Shown: positions 1 to 8,529 of the stretch, piece after piece | Layout: each line of letters begins with the position of its first letter | Numbering within the stretch: the first letter of the stretch is position 1 | Assembly: GCA_910578795.1 (NCBI GenBank) | Contig: CAJTSD010000025.1 | Coordinates: forward strand, 1 to 50,839 | Source of the DNA: an uncultured Lachnospiraceae bacterium | GTDB taxonomy: Bacteria; Bacillota; Clostridia; Lachnospirales; Lachnospiraceae | DNA: 50,839 bases | Reading direction: 5' to 3' | Translations under genes and position numbers: made by a program | Notes under the pieces: generated by a model | Databases searched by the model: none | Told to the model about the DNA's origin: nothing | The model's input: the letters and a program-made list of their open reading frames with translations, nothing else

Positions 1-4
1 TGCC

Positions 5-28
5 GGTTGAAAATTTTAATTTTCAACC
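5..28. repeat. Palindromic hairpin element, copy 1
   Basis: An 11-bp perfect inverted repeat (GGTTGAAAATT and its complement) is separated by two bases. It lies about 70 bp beyond the stop of the cysteine desulfurase gene. A closely related 24-base copy lies at 3375-3398 with three differences. It may act as a terminator-like hairpin or be a small dispersed element. Confidence 0.6.
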
Positions 29-100
29 TTTCCTCCGTATATTAATCAGTTGCATATTCATGTAAAATTTTAGATTTTTTAAATCAGGTCTTTCATCACG

Positions 101-1258
101 CTAGTGCCTTGTGTAATGCCGCAGCGTGGGGATTAGCTCACCCATACACATGATAGTGTAATCAATCTCTGCCTCTGTCGTGAACATGCTGAAGCTGAAG
201 CGGATTGTCGAGTCAAGGTACTGTTTTTCGACACCGATTGCCTTTAGCGTTGCCGAGATTGCAGGTTTATTAGAGGAGCAGGCGCTTCCTGCCGAAACGT
301 AAATGCCTTTATCCTCAAGCGCATGCAGCATCACCTCGCTGCGCACACCCTGTATGGAAACGCTGACAATGTGCGGCGCGCCTTCCATTCCCTGACAGCC
401 GTTGATTTTGATGCCTTCAATCTTGCTGACGCCCTGTATAAAGCGCTCCCTTAGCTGGTACAAATAGTGAACCTTCGGCTCAAAATCGGTGTAAATCAGT
501 TCTACTGCCTTTGCCATTCCTGCAATACCGGGGACATTTTCCGTGCCGGAGCGCATTCCCTTCTGCTGCCCGCCGCCGAACATGATTGGACGAACCTTGG
601 CTTTTTCATTGATATACAAAAAGCCGACGCCCTTTGGACCGTGTATCTTGTGGGCACTCACCGATAAAAGGTCGATATTCATGCGCTTAGGATAAATCCT
701 GCACTTTCCGTAACTTTGTATCGCGTCCACATGGAACAGCGTATTCGGGTTCATGCGTTTAATCAACGCACCTGCCTCCGCAATCGGTTGTATGGAGCCG
801 ATTTCATTGTTGACATGCATAATCGACACAAGGATTGTGTTTCGCGTCATTGCGCGTTCCAAATCACTGAGCCTTATCACACCGTTTGCATTGACGGGGA
901 GGTAGGTCACTTCAAAGCCCTGCTCCTCCAAATATGCGCAGGTCTGCAAAACCGCAGGGTGCTCTATGCGCGTTGTGATGATGTGCCTGCCTGCCCTGCA
1001 GTTTGCGTAGGCACTGCCAATCAGCGCGATATTGTCCGACTCGGTTCCTCCTGATGTAAACAGGATTTCCTTTTCCTGTACTTTTAAACTTTTTGCAATG
1101 ATTTCTTTGGAATAACGCACATATTTTTCGGCTTCCACGCCTTTTTTGTGCATACTGGAAGGATTTCCGTAATCCTCACACATGATATGTGTCATAAGTG
1201 CTGCTACTTCCGGCAGACATTTTGTGGTCGCCGAATTGTCAAGGTAAACTTCATTCAT
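101..1258 (-). CDS. Cysteine desulfurase, NifS/IscS family
   Basis: PLP-dependent enzyme that takes sulfur from L-cysteine as a protein persulfide for Fe-S cluster, thio-tRNA or thiamine synthesis in the cytoplasm. The 385-residue length is normal for the family. The N-terminus has LDNSATT, the PLP lysine sits in SAHKIHGPKG (about residue 206), and the mobile cysteine loop is SAGSACSS near residue 325. The start is ATG with GGTTGG upstream. In Clostridia the gene for ThiI often follows such an enzyme, but here the window ends 100 bp downstream, so this cannot be seen. The product could serve Fe-S assembly or tRNA 4-thiouridine; the sequence does not decide which. Confidence 0.95.
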   Translation of the reverse strand: MNEVYLDNSATTKCLPEVAALMTHIMCEDYGNPSSMHKKGVEAEKYVRYSKEIIAKSLKVQEKEILFTSGGTESDNIALIGSAYANCRAGRHIITTRIEHPAVLQTCAYLEEQGFEVTYLPVNANGVIRLSDLERAMTRNTILVSIMHVNNEIGSIQPIAEAGALIKRMNPNTLFHVDAIQSYGKCRIYPKRMNIDLLSVSAHKIHGPKGVGFLYINEKAKVRPIMFGGGQQKGMRSGTENVPGIAGMAKAVELIYTDFEPKVHYLYQLRERFIQGVSKIEGIKINGCQGMEGAPHIVSVSIQGVRSEVMLHALEDKGIYVSAGSACSSNKPAISATLKAIGVEKQYLDSTIRFSFSMFTTEAEIDYTIMCMGELIPTLRHYTRH

Positions 1259-1520
1259 ATTAACACCAACCTATTTTGTGTATCTATTTTTGAACAATAT
1301 TTTTTATATATAAAATATGCGCTGTTTCGCCGTTTGGTTCGCGTGCTATTACATCTTAACAGAATGGGGCGGGGAGTTCAATAGATACTTTCTTGCTTTA
1401 TATTCCCTGTCACTGAGTCCCATTTCTTATCATTTTTTGACATTAAAAAATCCGCCAAACCGTTACTTTTTCATGGAACAAAAATCTTTTACAATCTTAC
1501 AGATATTGATAAAATAAAGA

Positions 1521-2084
1521 TTATAGCAAAGCATACTTTTGATGTTCCAACCAATTATCTTCCGATAAGACTGCAAAATCAAATAATTGAATATCTCCAT
1601 TTTTGTTTTCTGAATATCCCCATGAAAATCCGGCTAAAAACACTAATTGATTATTATTCATTCTGGATGGCAAATCAACTAAGTAGGTATATGCACGCCA
1701 ATCGAGCTTTTCACTGTTTCCCAAATTCTTACACGGAGCATCAAATAATTCTGCAGGATACCCATATGCAAAATAAGGGATTTTATGTTTTCTCATTTCT
1801 TCCGAAATATCCAGTTCCAATGAAACAGAAGCAGGTTTCTCAGCGTCCATATCATCATAGTCCCTTCGTTCAATAACCTGTATCCAACCGCAGTATCTTT
1901 CATAACCATACAAATTCATATTTTCAAAAAATGCATGCAGCATAGGGTATCCTACACATTCATTTATATCAAACGGTACCTTCAATGCAGCAAAGCCTGA
2001 TTTCTCGGCGTTTGGTATTTTTTCGTAATCTACGAATATCGTATTCTCTTTTCCTCTTAGATTAAAAGAAATTGTATACCTCAT
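1521..2084 (-). CDS. Conserved-looking hypothetical protein, 187 aa
   Basis: I do not recognise this protein. It is soluble, with no signal peptide or membrane segment, rich in aromatic residues, and acidic overall. The start is supported by GGAGG seven bases upstream of ATG. Codon use resembles AT-richer genes. It stands alone: the intergenic stretches on both sides are 260 bp and 134 bp and hold no other open gene. It starts with a beta-strand-like segment (MRYTISFNLRG) and ends in a tryptophan-rich segment, compatible with a small beta-rich domain. No function is assigned. Confidence 0.75.
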   Translation of the reverse strand: MRYTISFNLRGKENTIFVDYEKIPNAEKSGFAALKVPFDINECVGYPMLHAFFENMNLYGYERYCGWIQVIERRDYDDMDAEKPASVSLELDISEEMRKHKIPYFAYGYPAELFDAPCKNLGNSEKLDWRAYTYLVDLPSRMNNNQLVFLAGFSWGYSENKNGDIQLFDFAVLSEDNWLEHQKYALL

Positions 2085-2218
2085 TCTCTATCCTCCATAA
2101 TCAAATGCAATTTATACATTTGATTATACTTTATTTTCCTGTTAGCCACAAGACATGTGAATGGATTCGGGCATCAGTTCCGTATTCTTGATATAAGCAT
2201 TCCATTTTCAGAAAAGAT

Positions 2219-3126
2219 TTATTCCATGCCTGCCACGGTCTGTTCCAGCTTCCTGCGCCGATAGGCGTTCGGGCTCATGCGGTAATGCTGCCTGAATTTC
2301 CTGCAAAAATATCCGGTGCTTGTAAAACCCGTTTCTTCCGCGATAAGGGAAACAGATTTTTGCGTCGTGCAGAGCTGCCCGGCAGCCTGTTCCAGCCGGT
2401 ACTGAATAAGATATGCAATCGGAGAATTCTGAATGCCTTCCTGAAACGTATGCAGCGCCCCGCTTTTGCTGATGGACGCGGAGTCCGCAATCATGTCAAG
2501 GGTGATTTCCTCCGCGTAATGGTCATGAATATACTGCATCATCGTCTGCAGTCTTGCCTGTTTGTGATTAAAACGGCGGAGGTTTGCAGAACCAAAGGTT
2601 AAGTCTAACTGATTCCATAATATATCCCAAAGTTGTAAAAGGTATTGCGCGGTACGCAGCTCATTATTTTTTCCTGTTTCCTGCAGCGCAAAAATCTGTT
2701 GCATCATTTTCAGAACTTCAGTTTGCCATGCGATATGCGGCGCAAAAATCTGGTACGGAACGGCTGCGTCGATGACAAGGTCGATATACTTTTCAAAAAT
2801 CAGGCTTTTTCCAGGCGCTAACAGGGTCGGTGAAAAAACAATGTTTGGGATAAATGTACTGCATTGCGCCTCAAAACGATGAAGAATACCGCTGTTAATA
2901 AAGATGCCAAACCTTCTTTCAGTTCTATCTTATCGGTTCCTGCAAGACAGGTCGCAGTGCCTTCGGCAACATATACGAACTCCAGTTCATAATGCCAGTG
3001 CCAGTCAATCCGGTGAAAGTCAAATTGCCAAATATTTTCCGGATAATAGGTAAAAGGATAACTGCTGTCCCCATGTTGGACGGTTTCCCGCAGCGTTTCA
3101 TCGGCGGTAATTTTATAGTTGTCCAT
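2219..3126 (-). pseudogene. AraC-family transcription regulator, frameshifted
   Basis: Two reading frames together make one AraC protein of about 300 residues. The N-terminal half starts at ATG 3126 (MDNYKI) and holds the cupin-like sensor (WHWHYELEFVYVAEG). Near 2905-2913 the frame shifts by one base: after KEG the family sequence resumes in another frame as GIFINSGILHRFEA and runs on without a stop to 2219. The C-terminus has the two HTH helices (LDMIADSASIS, and SLIAEETGFTSTGYFCRKFR). It is divergent from the broken MFS gene, a usual arrangement for a sugar or metabolite regulator and its transporter. A sequencing error cannot be excluded, but its target transporter is also broken. Confidence 0.85.
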
Positions 3127-3253
3127 AAAAATCTCCGTTTGTACTATAAATTGTACTATAAAATAAAGATTTACAAATACAGTATTTTGCGATATTGTAC
3201 CATAAACAGACAATTATGTGCAATGACTTGCCGCATATTATGCAATATAATCA

Positions 3254-3278
3254 TAACAGTTCAGCCTTCGGCTTCCTG
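3254..3278. repeat. 25-bp dispersed repeat, copy 1
   Basis: The 25 bases beginning TAACAGTTCAGCCTTC are identical to 18611-18635. Its core AGCC-TTC-GGCT is a short hairpin. In this copy the flanks AACAG and CTGTT extend the pairing, so the whole unit forms an imperfect stem-loop. The second copy lacks the right flank. Confidence 0.75.
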
Positions 3279-3374
3279 TTACAAGCATCAAGCCACGCAA
3301 AACCGCTACTTATAATGTCATTCGAGAACAGGGTATGCGTTGCAGCCCAAGCTTACAGATTTTAAGAGGAGCAA

Positions 3375-3398
3375 GGCTGAAAATTGAAATTTTCAACC
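3375..3398. repeat. Palindromic hairpin element, copy 2
   Basis: This 24-base stretch starts with GGCTGAAAATTG and ends with TTTTCAACC. It differs from the element at 5-28 at three positions and keeps most of the pairing. It sits about 55 bp upstream of the start of the MFS pseudogene. Confidence 0.5.
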
Positions 3399-3454
3399 CG
3401 CAATTTGTGCTCACGCCCAAATTTACATGCTATGAAAGGAGTATTGTTAATCCC

Positions 3455-4249
3455 ATGAAAAACCAATATAATAAAACAATCACCGCATGTTTTATCGGCG
3501 TCAGGCTTGATTTTGCTCACGGTGTTGCCAAAGCTTTTGCCGTCTGCGTTTGCCGGAATTTTGATTTCCGTAATGATTTACGCCATTGGCGGGGGACTTT
3601 TGGAAGTGCTTGTGAGTCCGGTTGTGGAGGCATGTCCTTCCGACAATAAAGAAAGTGCAATGAGTATGCTGCATTCCTTTTACTGCTGGGGGCACGCGGG
3701 GGTTGTACTGTTTTCGACATTGTTTTTCTATGCTGCCGGAATTGAAAACTGGAAACTGCTGGCGGTTCTTTGGGCGCTGATTCCGATTGGAAATGCGGTT
3801 GCTTTTGCCAAGGTTCCGATTGCACCGTTGATTGCGGACGGCGAGTCCGGACTGGAATTAAAAGAGCTGTTCCGGATAAAAGTGTTTTGGATTTTGCTGA
3901 TTATGATGATTTGTGCAGGAGCAAGTGAGATTTGGGAATTTCGCTTTTCCCAATTCCGCAGCTTAGCCTGATTGCCTGCGCGGTCTGCTGGCTGTCCGTC
4001 GGGATTATGTGACCGGGAACGTTCAGCAAGGCGTCTGCAGCTTTGCCAAAAGGCGGAACGGCAATGTTTGCGCTGCTGGCGTTAGGCGGAGATATTGGCT
4101 GTTCGGGAGGACCTACGCTTGTCGGAATGGTGTCGGGAACATTTGGAGATAACCTGAAATCGGGCGTTTTGGCAGGGATTATTTTTCCGGTGCTGATGCT
4201 GATTGGAATTGTTCTTTGCAGGAAAGTGAAAAGGGGATCTCCAAACTAA
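3455..4249 (+). pseudogene. Major facilitator superfamily transporter, broken by deletions and a stop codon
   Basis: Fragments of one multi-pass MFS permease can be read across this span. ATG 3455 opens MKNQYNKTITACFIG. At about 3500 the frame and the homology jump, consistent with a missing N-terminal block. A long middle part then follows (LLTVLPKLLPSAFAGI through MICAGASE, ending near 3930). A second junction loses several helices and shifts frame. The last part reads LSVGIM-stop-PGTFSKASAALPKG: TGA at 4010-4012 stands where related permeases have Trp. The remainder is about 265 codons, against roughly 400 expected. The gene ends overlapping the 3' end of the panE-like gene. It cannot make a working transporter. 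Confidence 0.85.
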
Positions 4250-5166
4250 TGGATTTCCCCCGCATTCTTCTCCTCAAGGCACTTAACCGCATGATACGCA
4301 AATTCATTAAACGGCGTTTCCACTCCGAGTTCCTTCCCCATGCGAATCAGCGTTCCTGAGAACATGTCAATCTCTGTCGGACGTTTCGCGTCCAAGTCCT
4401 GCAGCGTGGAAAAACGGCTGTCCGGTGCAATCGCCGTATTGTTTCCGGCAGGATTATCCGTACCCTTAATATCAATTCCTTTTTTTGCCGCGACTGCTGC
4501 CACTTCGTCCCGCAGCCTGTCGCTGATATATGCCAAATGCGCGCTGTCCGTGTATGCTCCGAAACCGCAGTTGATAATTGCCTGCGGAATGTTTTTGCTG
4601 ATGTTGAGCGCATACTTGTACCAAATATCCTGCTCAATATTGCGGCTGATATGAAATCGAATGTTCGTTCCATTCAGTAACGTTTCCAATGCATGAACGC
4701 GCTCCGTCCGCTCGCCGTTCGTTTCCCCGAAAAACAGACCGAGTGTCACGGCAGGATTGTATTTTATTTCATTGCCCACTCTCTGCGATGCAATTTTCAT
4801 AAACGAATAGAGCATATGTTCCATTCCGATGCGCGCTCCAATTACGGTTTCGCTGTCAACTCCGTTTAACGGGCTGATGGCAAGAGTGTGCGGCGCAACA
4901 ATTTGCTCAATGGCTGGCAGACAGTCGTGCAAAGAACCGTATTTTACCGCGACAATCAACAAATCCGCGCCTGCTGCCTCCTGTGCGGTTTTTACGTTGA
5001 GCGCGTATCGTTTCCCATTAATTACAATCCCGTTTTTAAAAAGCCGTTCTTTTCGTTCACCTTCTGCTACAATCCATAAATTGTCGCCCAGTTTTTCTGA
5101 TAATCCTGCAATAAAATAACTTCCAATCGCTCCTGCGCCGATCAGCGCTGCTGTTTTCAATTCCAT
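4246..5166 (-). CDS. Ketopantoate reductase family protein (2-dehydropantoate 2-reductase)
   Basis: Predicted NADPH-dependent cytoplasmic reductase; the family enzyme PanE/ApbA makes pantoate for coenzyme A. The Rossmann glycine motif GAGAIGSY is at residues 10-17, the conserved Asn is in SPLNGVDS, the active-site Lys region is WYKYALNISKN, and the C-terminal signature is STLQDLDAKRPTEID, with the conserved Glu. The length of 306 is normal. ATG is preceded by GGAGGAC. It has no other pantothenate genes around it, so some related 2-keto acid could be its real substrate. Upstream is the wrecked toxin gene, which reads through its ribosome binding site. Confidence 0.88.
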   Translation of the reverse strand: MELKTAALIGAGAIGSYFIAGLSEKLGDNLWIVAEGERKERLFKNGIVINGKRYALNVKTAQEAAGADLLIVAVKYGSLHDCLPAIEQIVAPHTLAISPLNGVDSETVIGARIGMEHMLYSFMKIASQRVGNEIKYNPAVTLGLFFGETNGERTERVHALETLLNGTNIRFHISRNIEQDIWYKYALNISKNIPQAIINCGFGAYTDSAHLAYISDRLRDEVAAVAAKKGIDIKGTDNPAGNNTAIAPDSRFSTLQDLDAKRPTEIDMFSGTLIRMGKELGVETPFNEFAYHAVKCLEEKNAGEIH

Positions 5167-5440
5167 TGTAGTCCTCCTGTTATTTCTCTTTTTCCGTAAA
5201 ACCCAAAAACCATATTTGTTGCCCGCCGCAAAATTCTGACTGATTTCTTATCCTCAACCTCCACGGCCTCAATGTATTCACAATTCTTTACTTCCTGCGC
5301 CTCGCTTACAAACAAAGAATTTCGAGTCAATTCTCCAAATACTGCCCTTGGAATATAAACCTTGTCAAACAATTCGTTCAGCAAATCTAATTTTCCTCTT
5401 TTCAGTAACGAAAAGGTGTTGTATCCGCAATTACAATCAT
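5157..5440 (-). pseudogene. DUF3368 PIN-like toxin, frameshifted and truncated
   Basis: The ATG at 5440 overlaps the antitoxin stop by ATGA and encodes MIVIADTTP, the PIN-type N-terminus with its first Asp. Near 5408-5416, in a run of T residues, one base appears to be missing. The family sequence resumes in the next frame as FSLLKRGKLDLLNELFDKVYIPRAVFGEL (given here only to show the join). After RRATN, near 5205, the usual C-terminal part with the remaining acidic residues is absent, and the frame runs into the start of the panE-like gene. The protein would lack its active site. Confidence 0.8.
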
Positions 5441-5718
5441 GACAAGTCAGCTTCCAAGCTATGAAACTCTTCGATTTCCTCTTCTACCTCCGAAAAATCC
5501 ATATTGTAATACGTCAGCCCTAAATCTTCATATATGCTGATTAACTCATATTTGTTCATTCCTAAAATCTCAGCCGCCCTGCCATGCGAGATTGTTTGAT
5601 TATGAATATATGGGTACAAAAGCAGTGCATTCCTTTGTAGTTCTTCCTTTTTATCCGATTTTGCCAAAAAAAATGTCAATTCACTGGGCACTTTCAGTTT
5701 ATACTCAACCATGTTCAT
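5437..5718 (-). CDS. UPF0175-family antitoxin
   Basis: A 93-residue protein whose C-terminal half matches the UPF0175 pattern (ISHGRAAEILGMNKYELISIYEDLG), a helix-turn-helix-like segment. UPF0175 proteins pair with DUF3368 PIN-like toxins. The start at 5718 (MNMVEY) is chosen because GGAGG lies eight bases upstream; an earlier in-frame start has no such site. The stop overlaps the toxin start by four bases (ATGA), typical translational coupling. With the toxin broken, this gene is an orphan antitoxin, perhaps kept for autoregulation or for protection against a related toxin elsewhere. Confidence 0.82.
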   Translation of the reverse strand: MNMVEYKLKVPSELTFFLAKSDKKEELQRNALLLYPYIHNQTISHGRAAEILGMNKYELISIYEDLGLTYYNMDFSEVEEEIEEFHSLEADLS

Positions 5719-5922
5719 ATTATTACACCTCCAGTTCACAATATAACATATTAAATTATAATGAAACAATTATTATGTATTTTATTATTCCTTTAAAAAG
5801 TTATGCATCTATACAATTATCTGCACATGCTAACTTTTAAATTGCAAATAATTCATATTCTAATTCATATTCTTATGAAAAAATAGCATTACATTACCAA
5901 TTACACTAAATTACCTATTTTA

Positions 5923-6629
5923 CTATAGTTCTATTAATAATTGTTGCACTAATTTTTGTGTATTCTCTATATCTGCTTTATCTACAACGGAATTTGCAGA
6001 GTGAATGCTTCTGCATGGAATTGATATCCCTAATTCATAACTTCCATTATCTAACTCATTGCTAATTATTAATTCACTTGATCCATTATCACTAACCTCC
6101 ATCTGATAATGAATACCACATTTCTCAGCTATACGTTTTGCCCCTTACTATCTGAAACTTTTAATCCAACTCCCGATGAAACTTCCATGCTATTCATCTC
6201 CCCTACCGCTGACATATCTATAGTAATACATAAATCTGGTTGAATGCTGGATTTTATCACTCTGCTGCCTCGCATTCCTATTTCTTCTTGAACAGAAAAA
6301 CAATAGTATATGTCGGCATTTGTATGAATATTCAATTTTATCAACTCATATAAGCACTAACAAGAAACCCTATTATCAAGCGCTTTTCCTATACAGTAAT
6401 TTCCATATTCATGAAAACTACTTTTAAAAGAAAAAACCTCTCCAACTTGAACGGTATCCTCGTCAGTCAACAATTCAAGATATAAATTGTCATCATTATA
6501 AGCTTTTAAATCGTCTTCTATAAATGCACGAATAACGCCTTGCGATTTTAAAGATTTAACCCTTTGTTGGTATGCATTCCATGTTTTTATATTTCCAAGA
6601 CACTTTATCCGATATTTTTCTTTTTCCAA
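5923..6629 (-). pseudogene. M42-family aminopeptidase, broken
   Basis: Three pieces of an M42 (glutamyl/cellulase-like) metallo-aminopeptidase are visible. The first ends in the family motif GKALDNRVSC and then meets an in-frame TAG at 6357-6359. The frame continues as YELIKLN and FSVQEEIGMRGSR, holding the catalytic Glu pair and then SIQPDLCITIDMS. At about 6135 a run of G residues is one base short; the family sequence resumes in the next frame as GAKRIAEKCGIHYQMEV and ends IPCRSIHSANSVVDKAD before TAG at 5923. The N-terminal part with the first metal-binding His is missing. The product would not be functional. Confidence 0.85.
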
Positions 6630-6647
6630 TTTTTTTATTGATTGTGC

Positions 6648-6806
6648 TTACAGTTCCTTAAATATTTTAAGTTCTTCTTCACTCTGCAAAACTAACCACA
6701 TAATTCCTTGTGTATATATTACTAAATACGTATTCTTATATTCCACTATTTCAAGTTCCTTGGGAAATAAATATCTCTTGTTAATATCTATCTCAGCCTC
6801 AATCAC
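6648..6806 (-). pseudogene. Small fragment, possibly the N-terminus of a peptide-maturation radical SAM protein
   Basis: A 52-codon frame starts at GTG 6806 with GGAG eight bases upstream. Six codons upstream-in-frame, ATGGATGAGATAAACAAA is cut off by TAA. The peptide (RYLFPKELEIVEYKNTYLV, WLVLQSEEELKIFKEL) resembles, by recall only, the N-terminus of some radical SAM/SPASM peptide-maturation proteins. Its stop is followed in the same frame by the M42 remnant. I regard it as a decayed fragment and am unsure of the family. Confidence 0.35.
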
Positions 6807-7220
6807 TCTGTCTTCTCCTGTATCTGTTTATTTGTTTATCTCATCCATTTTTATACCTCATAATATAGCTTTTCTTTGCACCATGAATCCGATTACAGAG
6901 TTTGTGAAACAATTCCTGTAATATATAGAAAATGGATGTGAACTCTCTCCACACCCATTCTCACAATTTTCAAATTAATCTTCCGATAGAAACTAATTTT
7001 GATTTTTCTCGCAATTTTTAAAACAGTACATTGCATTAATTCTTGCGGAATCCTTTATTTTTTAACAGTCCAAGTAACTTTAACTTTTTTCATTGTGCGC
7101 ACTTCCAAAAAAATTGTATACACGGTTATAATGTAGCACACAACATACTATATGTCAAGTTTTGCGATATTAATTATTCTGTGCATCACTGCAAATTTAT
7201 ATTTGTATACAATAAAATAT
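6807..7220. other. AT-rich intergenic stretch, no gene supported
   Basis: About 410 bp of AT-rich DNA separate the decayed genes from the AAA_14 ATPase gene. On the minus strand, TTGACA at about 7157-7162 with TACATT 17 bases further resembles a promoter, and an ATG follows that opens only a 12-codon peptide (MKKVKVTWTVKK). I see no larger coding frame with a credible start. The stretch may hold remains of deleted genes. Confidence 0.4.
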
Positions 7221-8519
7221 TCATATACAAAACGCCGCATACAACGGCAAAGCATATGTTTCCCCATCTGTGCCAAAATTCCGTTCCGACAGCCGTATCA
7301 TTTTTTTCGGCTGATACATCTTTGCAAAATGCCGAAGGCTTTTTGCCCTGACGTGTTCGCCGGATTTTACTTCAATGGGGATTACGCTGCCTTCTCTTTG
7401 AATCAGAAAGTTTACTTCCGCCGCAGGGGAATCACTTGTCCAATAGTATAACGCATACCCGTTTGCCTTCAGTGTCTGTGCCACATAATTTTCTGTCAGG
7501 CTTCCTCTGTACAGTTCTGACAGTTCTTTTCTTACAATGCTCTCAGGCGCAATCTCTGTAAATGCCGCCAGCAATCCGACATCCGATAAGTATAATTTAA
7601 ATGATGAAACATCCCGAAACGCAATCAATGGCGCGTCGCCTGTGTTTACCCTGTCGCAGGGGAGCACGACTCCCGAAAAGGCAAGCCATGCAATTGAATC
7701 CCCAAATAACCCCGCCGTCGCGCCTTTGCGAATCAGCTTATACTGAAACTTTTTATTTTCTTTCGCAAGCTGTGCAGGCATTGACAGATATGCATTTCTT
7801 ATTTTCGTGCTTTCACTGTCTGTGGCATACTTTGCCATATCTGCTGTATATGCATTCAGTATAAGGCTTTGCACCTCTGGCACATTGACAAGGGACTCAC
7901 GTGCAATATATTCATTCACCGCCGCGGGCATTCCGCCGACAAACAAATACCGGTAATACCATTCAAGCAGCTCCTGATGCGCCGCCACTGATAATGCTTC
8001 CATACTTTCACAATGCTCTTTTATGATATTCACAAAATAACCTTTTCCTACAGCATGTAAAAATTCATCAAAACATAAAGGATACAATGTTTTCATGATG
8101 ACCTTTCCTACCGGAAAAGAGTATTTTTCGCGGTTAATGGCAACTCCCAGCAGGCTGCCCGCCGCGGCAATATGATATTCCGGCGCTTCCTCACAAAAAT
8201 ATTTCAGGGAAGTCAGCGCCCTCTCACATGCCTGAATCTCATCAAAAATAATCAGTGTTTTATCCGGTATGATTTTCTGATTAAAATACTCTTCCAACAG
8301 CTTAAGGATTCTGTCCGGAGACAATTCGCCCTGAAAATAATCCGATATCACATTCATTCTCTCGAAATTAACATAAATTGTATTTTGAAAAAATCGGTCA
8401 CCAAGCTCACGCAGAATGTATGTTTTCCCTACCTGCCTCACGCCATATAGAACAAGCGGCATTTTGTCAGATCCCATATTTTTCCATTGTATTAATTCCT
8501 GCATGATATTTCGTTCCAT
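7221..8519 (-). CDS. AAA_14/DUF4143 ATPase
   Basis: A 432-residue protein of the widespread archaeal/bacterial ATPase family of unknown role. The N-terminal AAA_14 domain has Walker A GVRQVGKT (residues 26-33) and Walker B TLIIFDEIQ. The C-terminal DUF4143 part carries AEVNFLIQ followed by IPIEVKSG, a PD-(D/E)XK-like nuclease pattern. Its ATG starts shortly after the stop of the glycosyltransferase gene, with AAGG upstream, so it is probably the last gene of that operon, though no functional link is clear. Such proteins are often found singly and are thought to be mobile or selfish-like; this is general family knowledge. Confidence 0.88.
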   Translation of the reverse strand: MERNIMQELIQWKNMGSDKMPLVLYGVRQVGKTYILRELGDRFFQNTIYVNFERMNVISDYFQGELSPDRILKLLEEYFNQKIIPDKTLIIFDEIQACERALTSLKYFCEEAPEYHIAAAGSLLGVAINREKYSFPVGKVIMKTLYPLCFDEFLHAVGKGYFVNIIKEHCESMEALSVAAHQELLEWYYRYLFVGGMPAAVNEYIARESLVNVPEVQSLILNAYTADMAKYATDSESTKIRNAYLSMPAQLAKENKKFQYKLIRKGATAGLFGDSIAWLAFSGVVLPCDRVNTGDAPLIAFRDVSSFKLYLSDVGLLAAFTEIAPESIVRKELSELYRGSLTENYVAQTLKANGYALYYWTSDSPAAEVNFLIQREGSVIPIEVKSGEHVRAKSLRHFAKMYQPKKMIRLSERNFGTDGETYALPLYAAFCI

Positions 8520-8529
8520 AAGCCTAACC

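Larger units (their letters stand above)
3127..3454. other. Divergent intergenic region between araC-like and MFS pseudogenes
   Basis: No gene is supported in this 328-bp stretch. It contains one copy of a 25-bp repeat (3254-3278) and one copy of the palindromic hairpin element (3375-3398). A ribosome binding site, AAGGAG, precedes the MFS start at 3455. The promoters of both neighbours should lie here, but I cannot pick them with confidence. Confidence 0.5.

Noticed and set aside
1259..1520. Possible riboswitch or gene upstream of the cysteine desulfurase
   Set aside because: No conserved core or coding frame with a start signal was found; the short plus-strand frames lack ribosome binding sites.
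7032..7100. Small peptide gene MKKVKVTWTVKK after a promoter-like site
   Set aside because: Only 12 codons, no clear ribosome binding site, and no repeat of the peptide elsewhere in the window.
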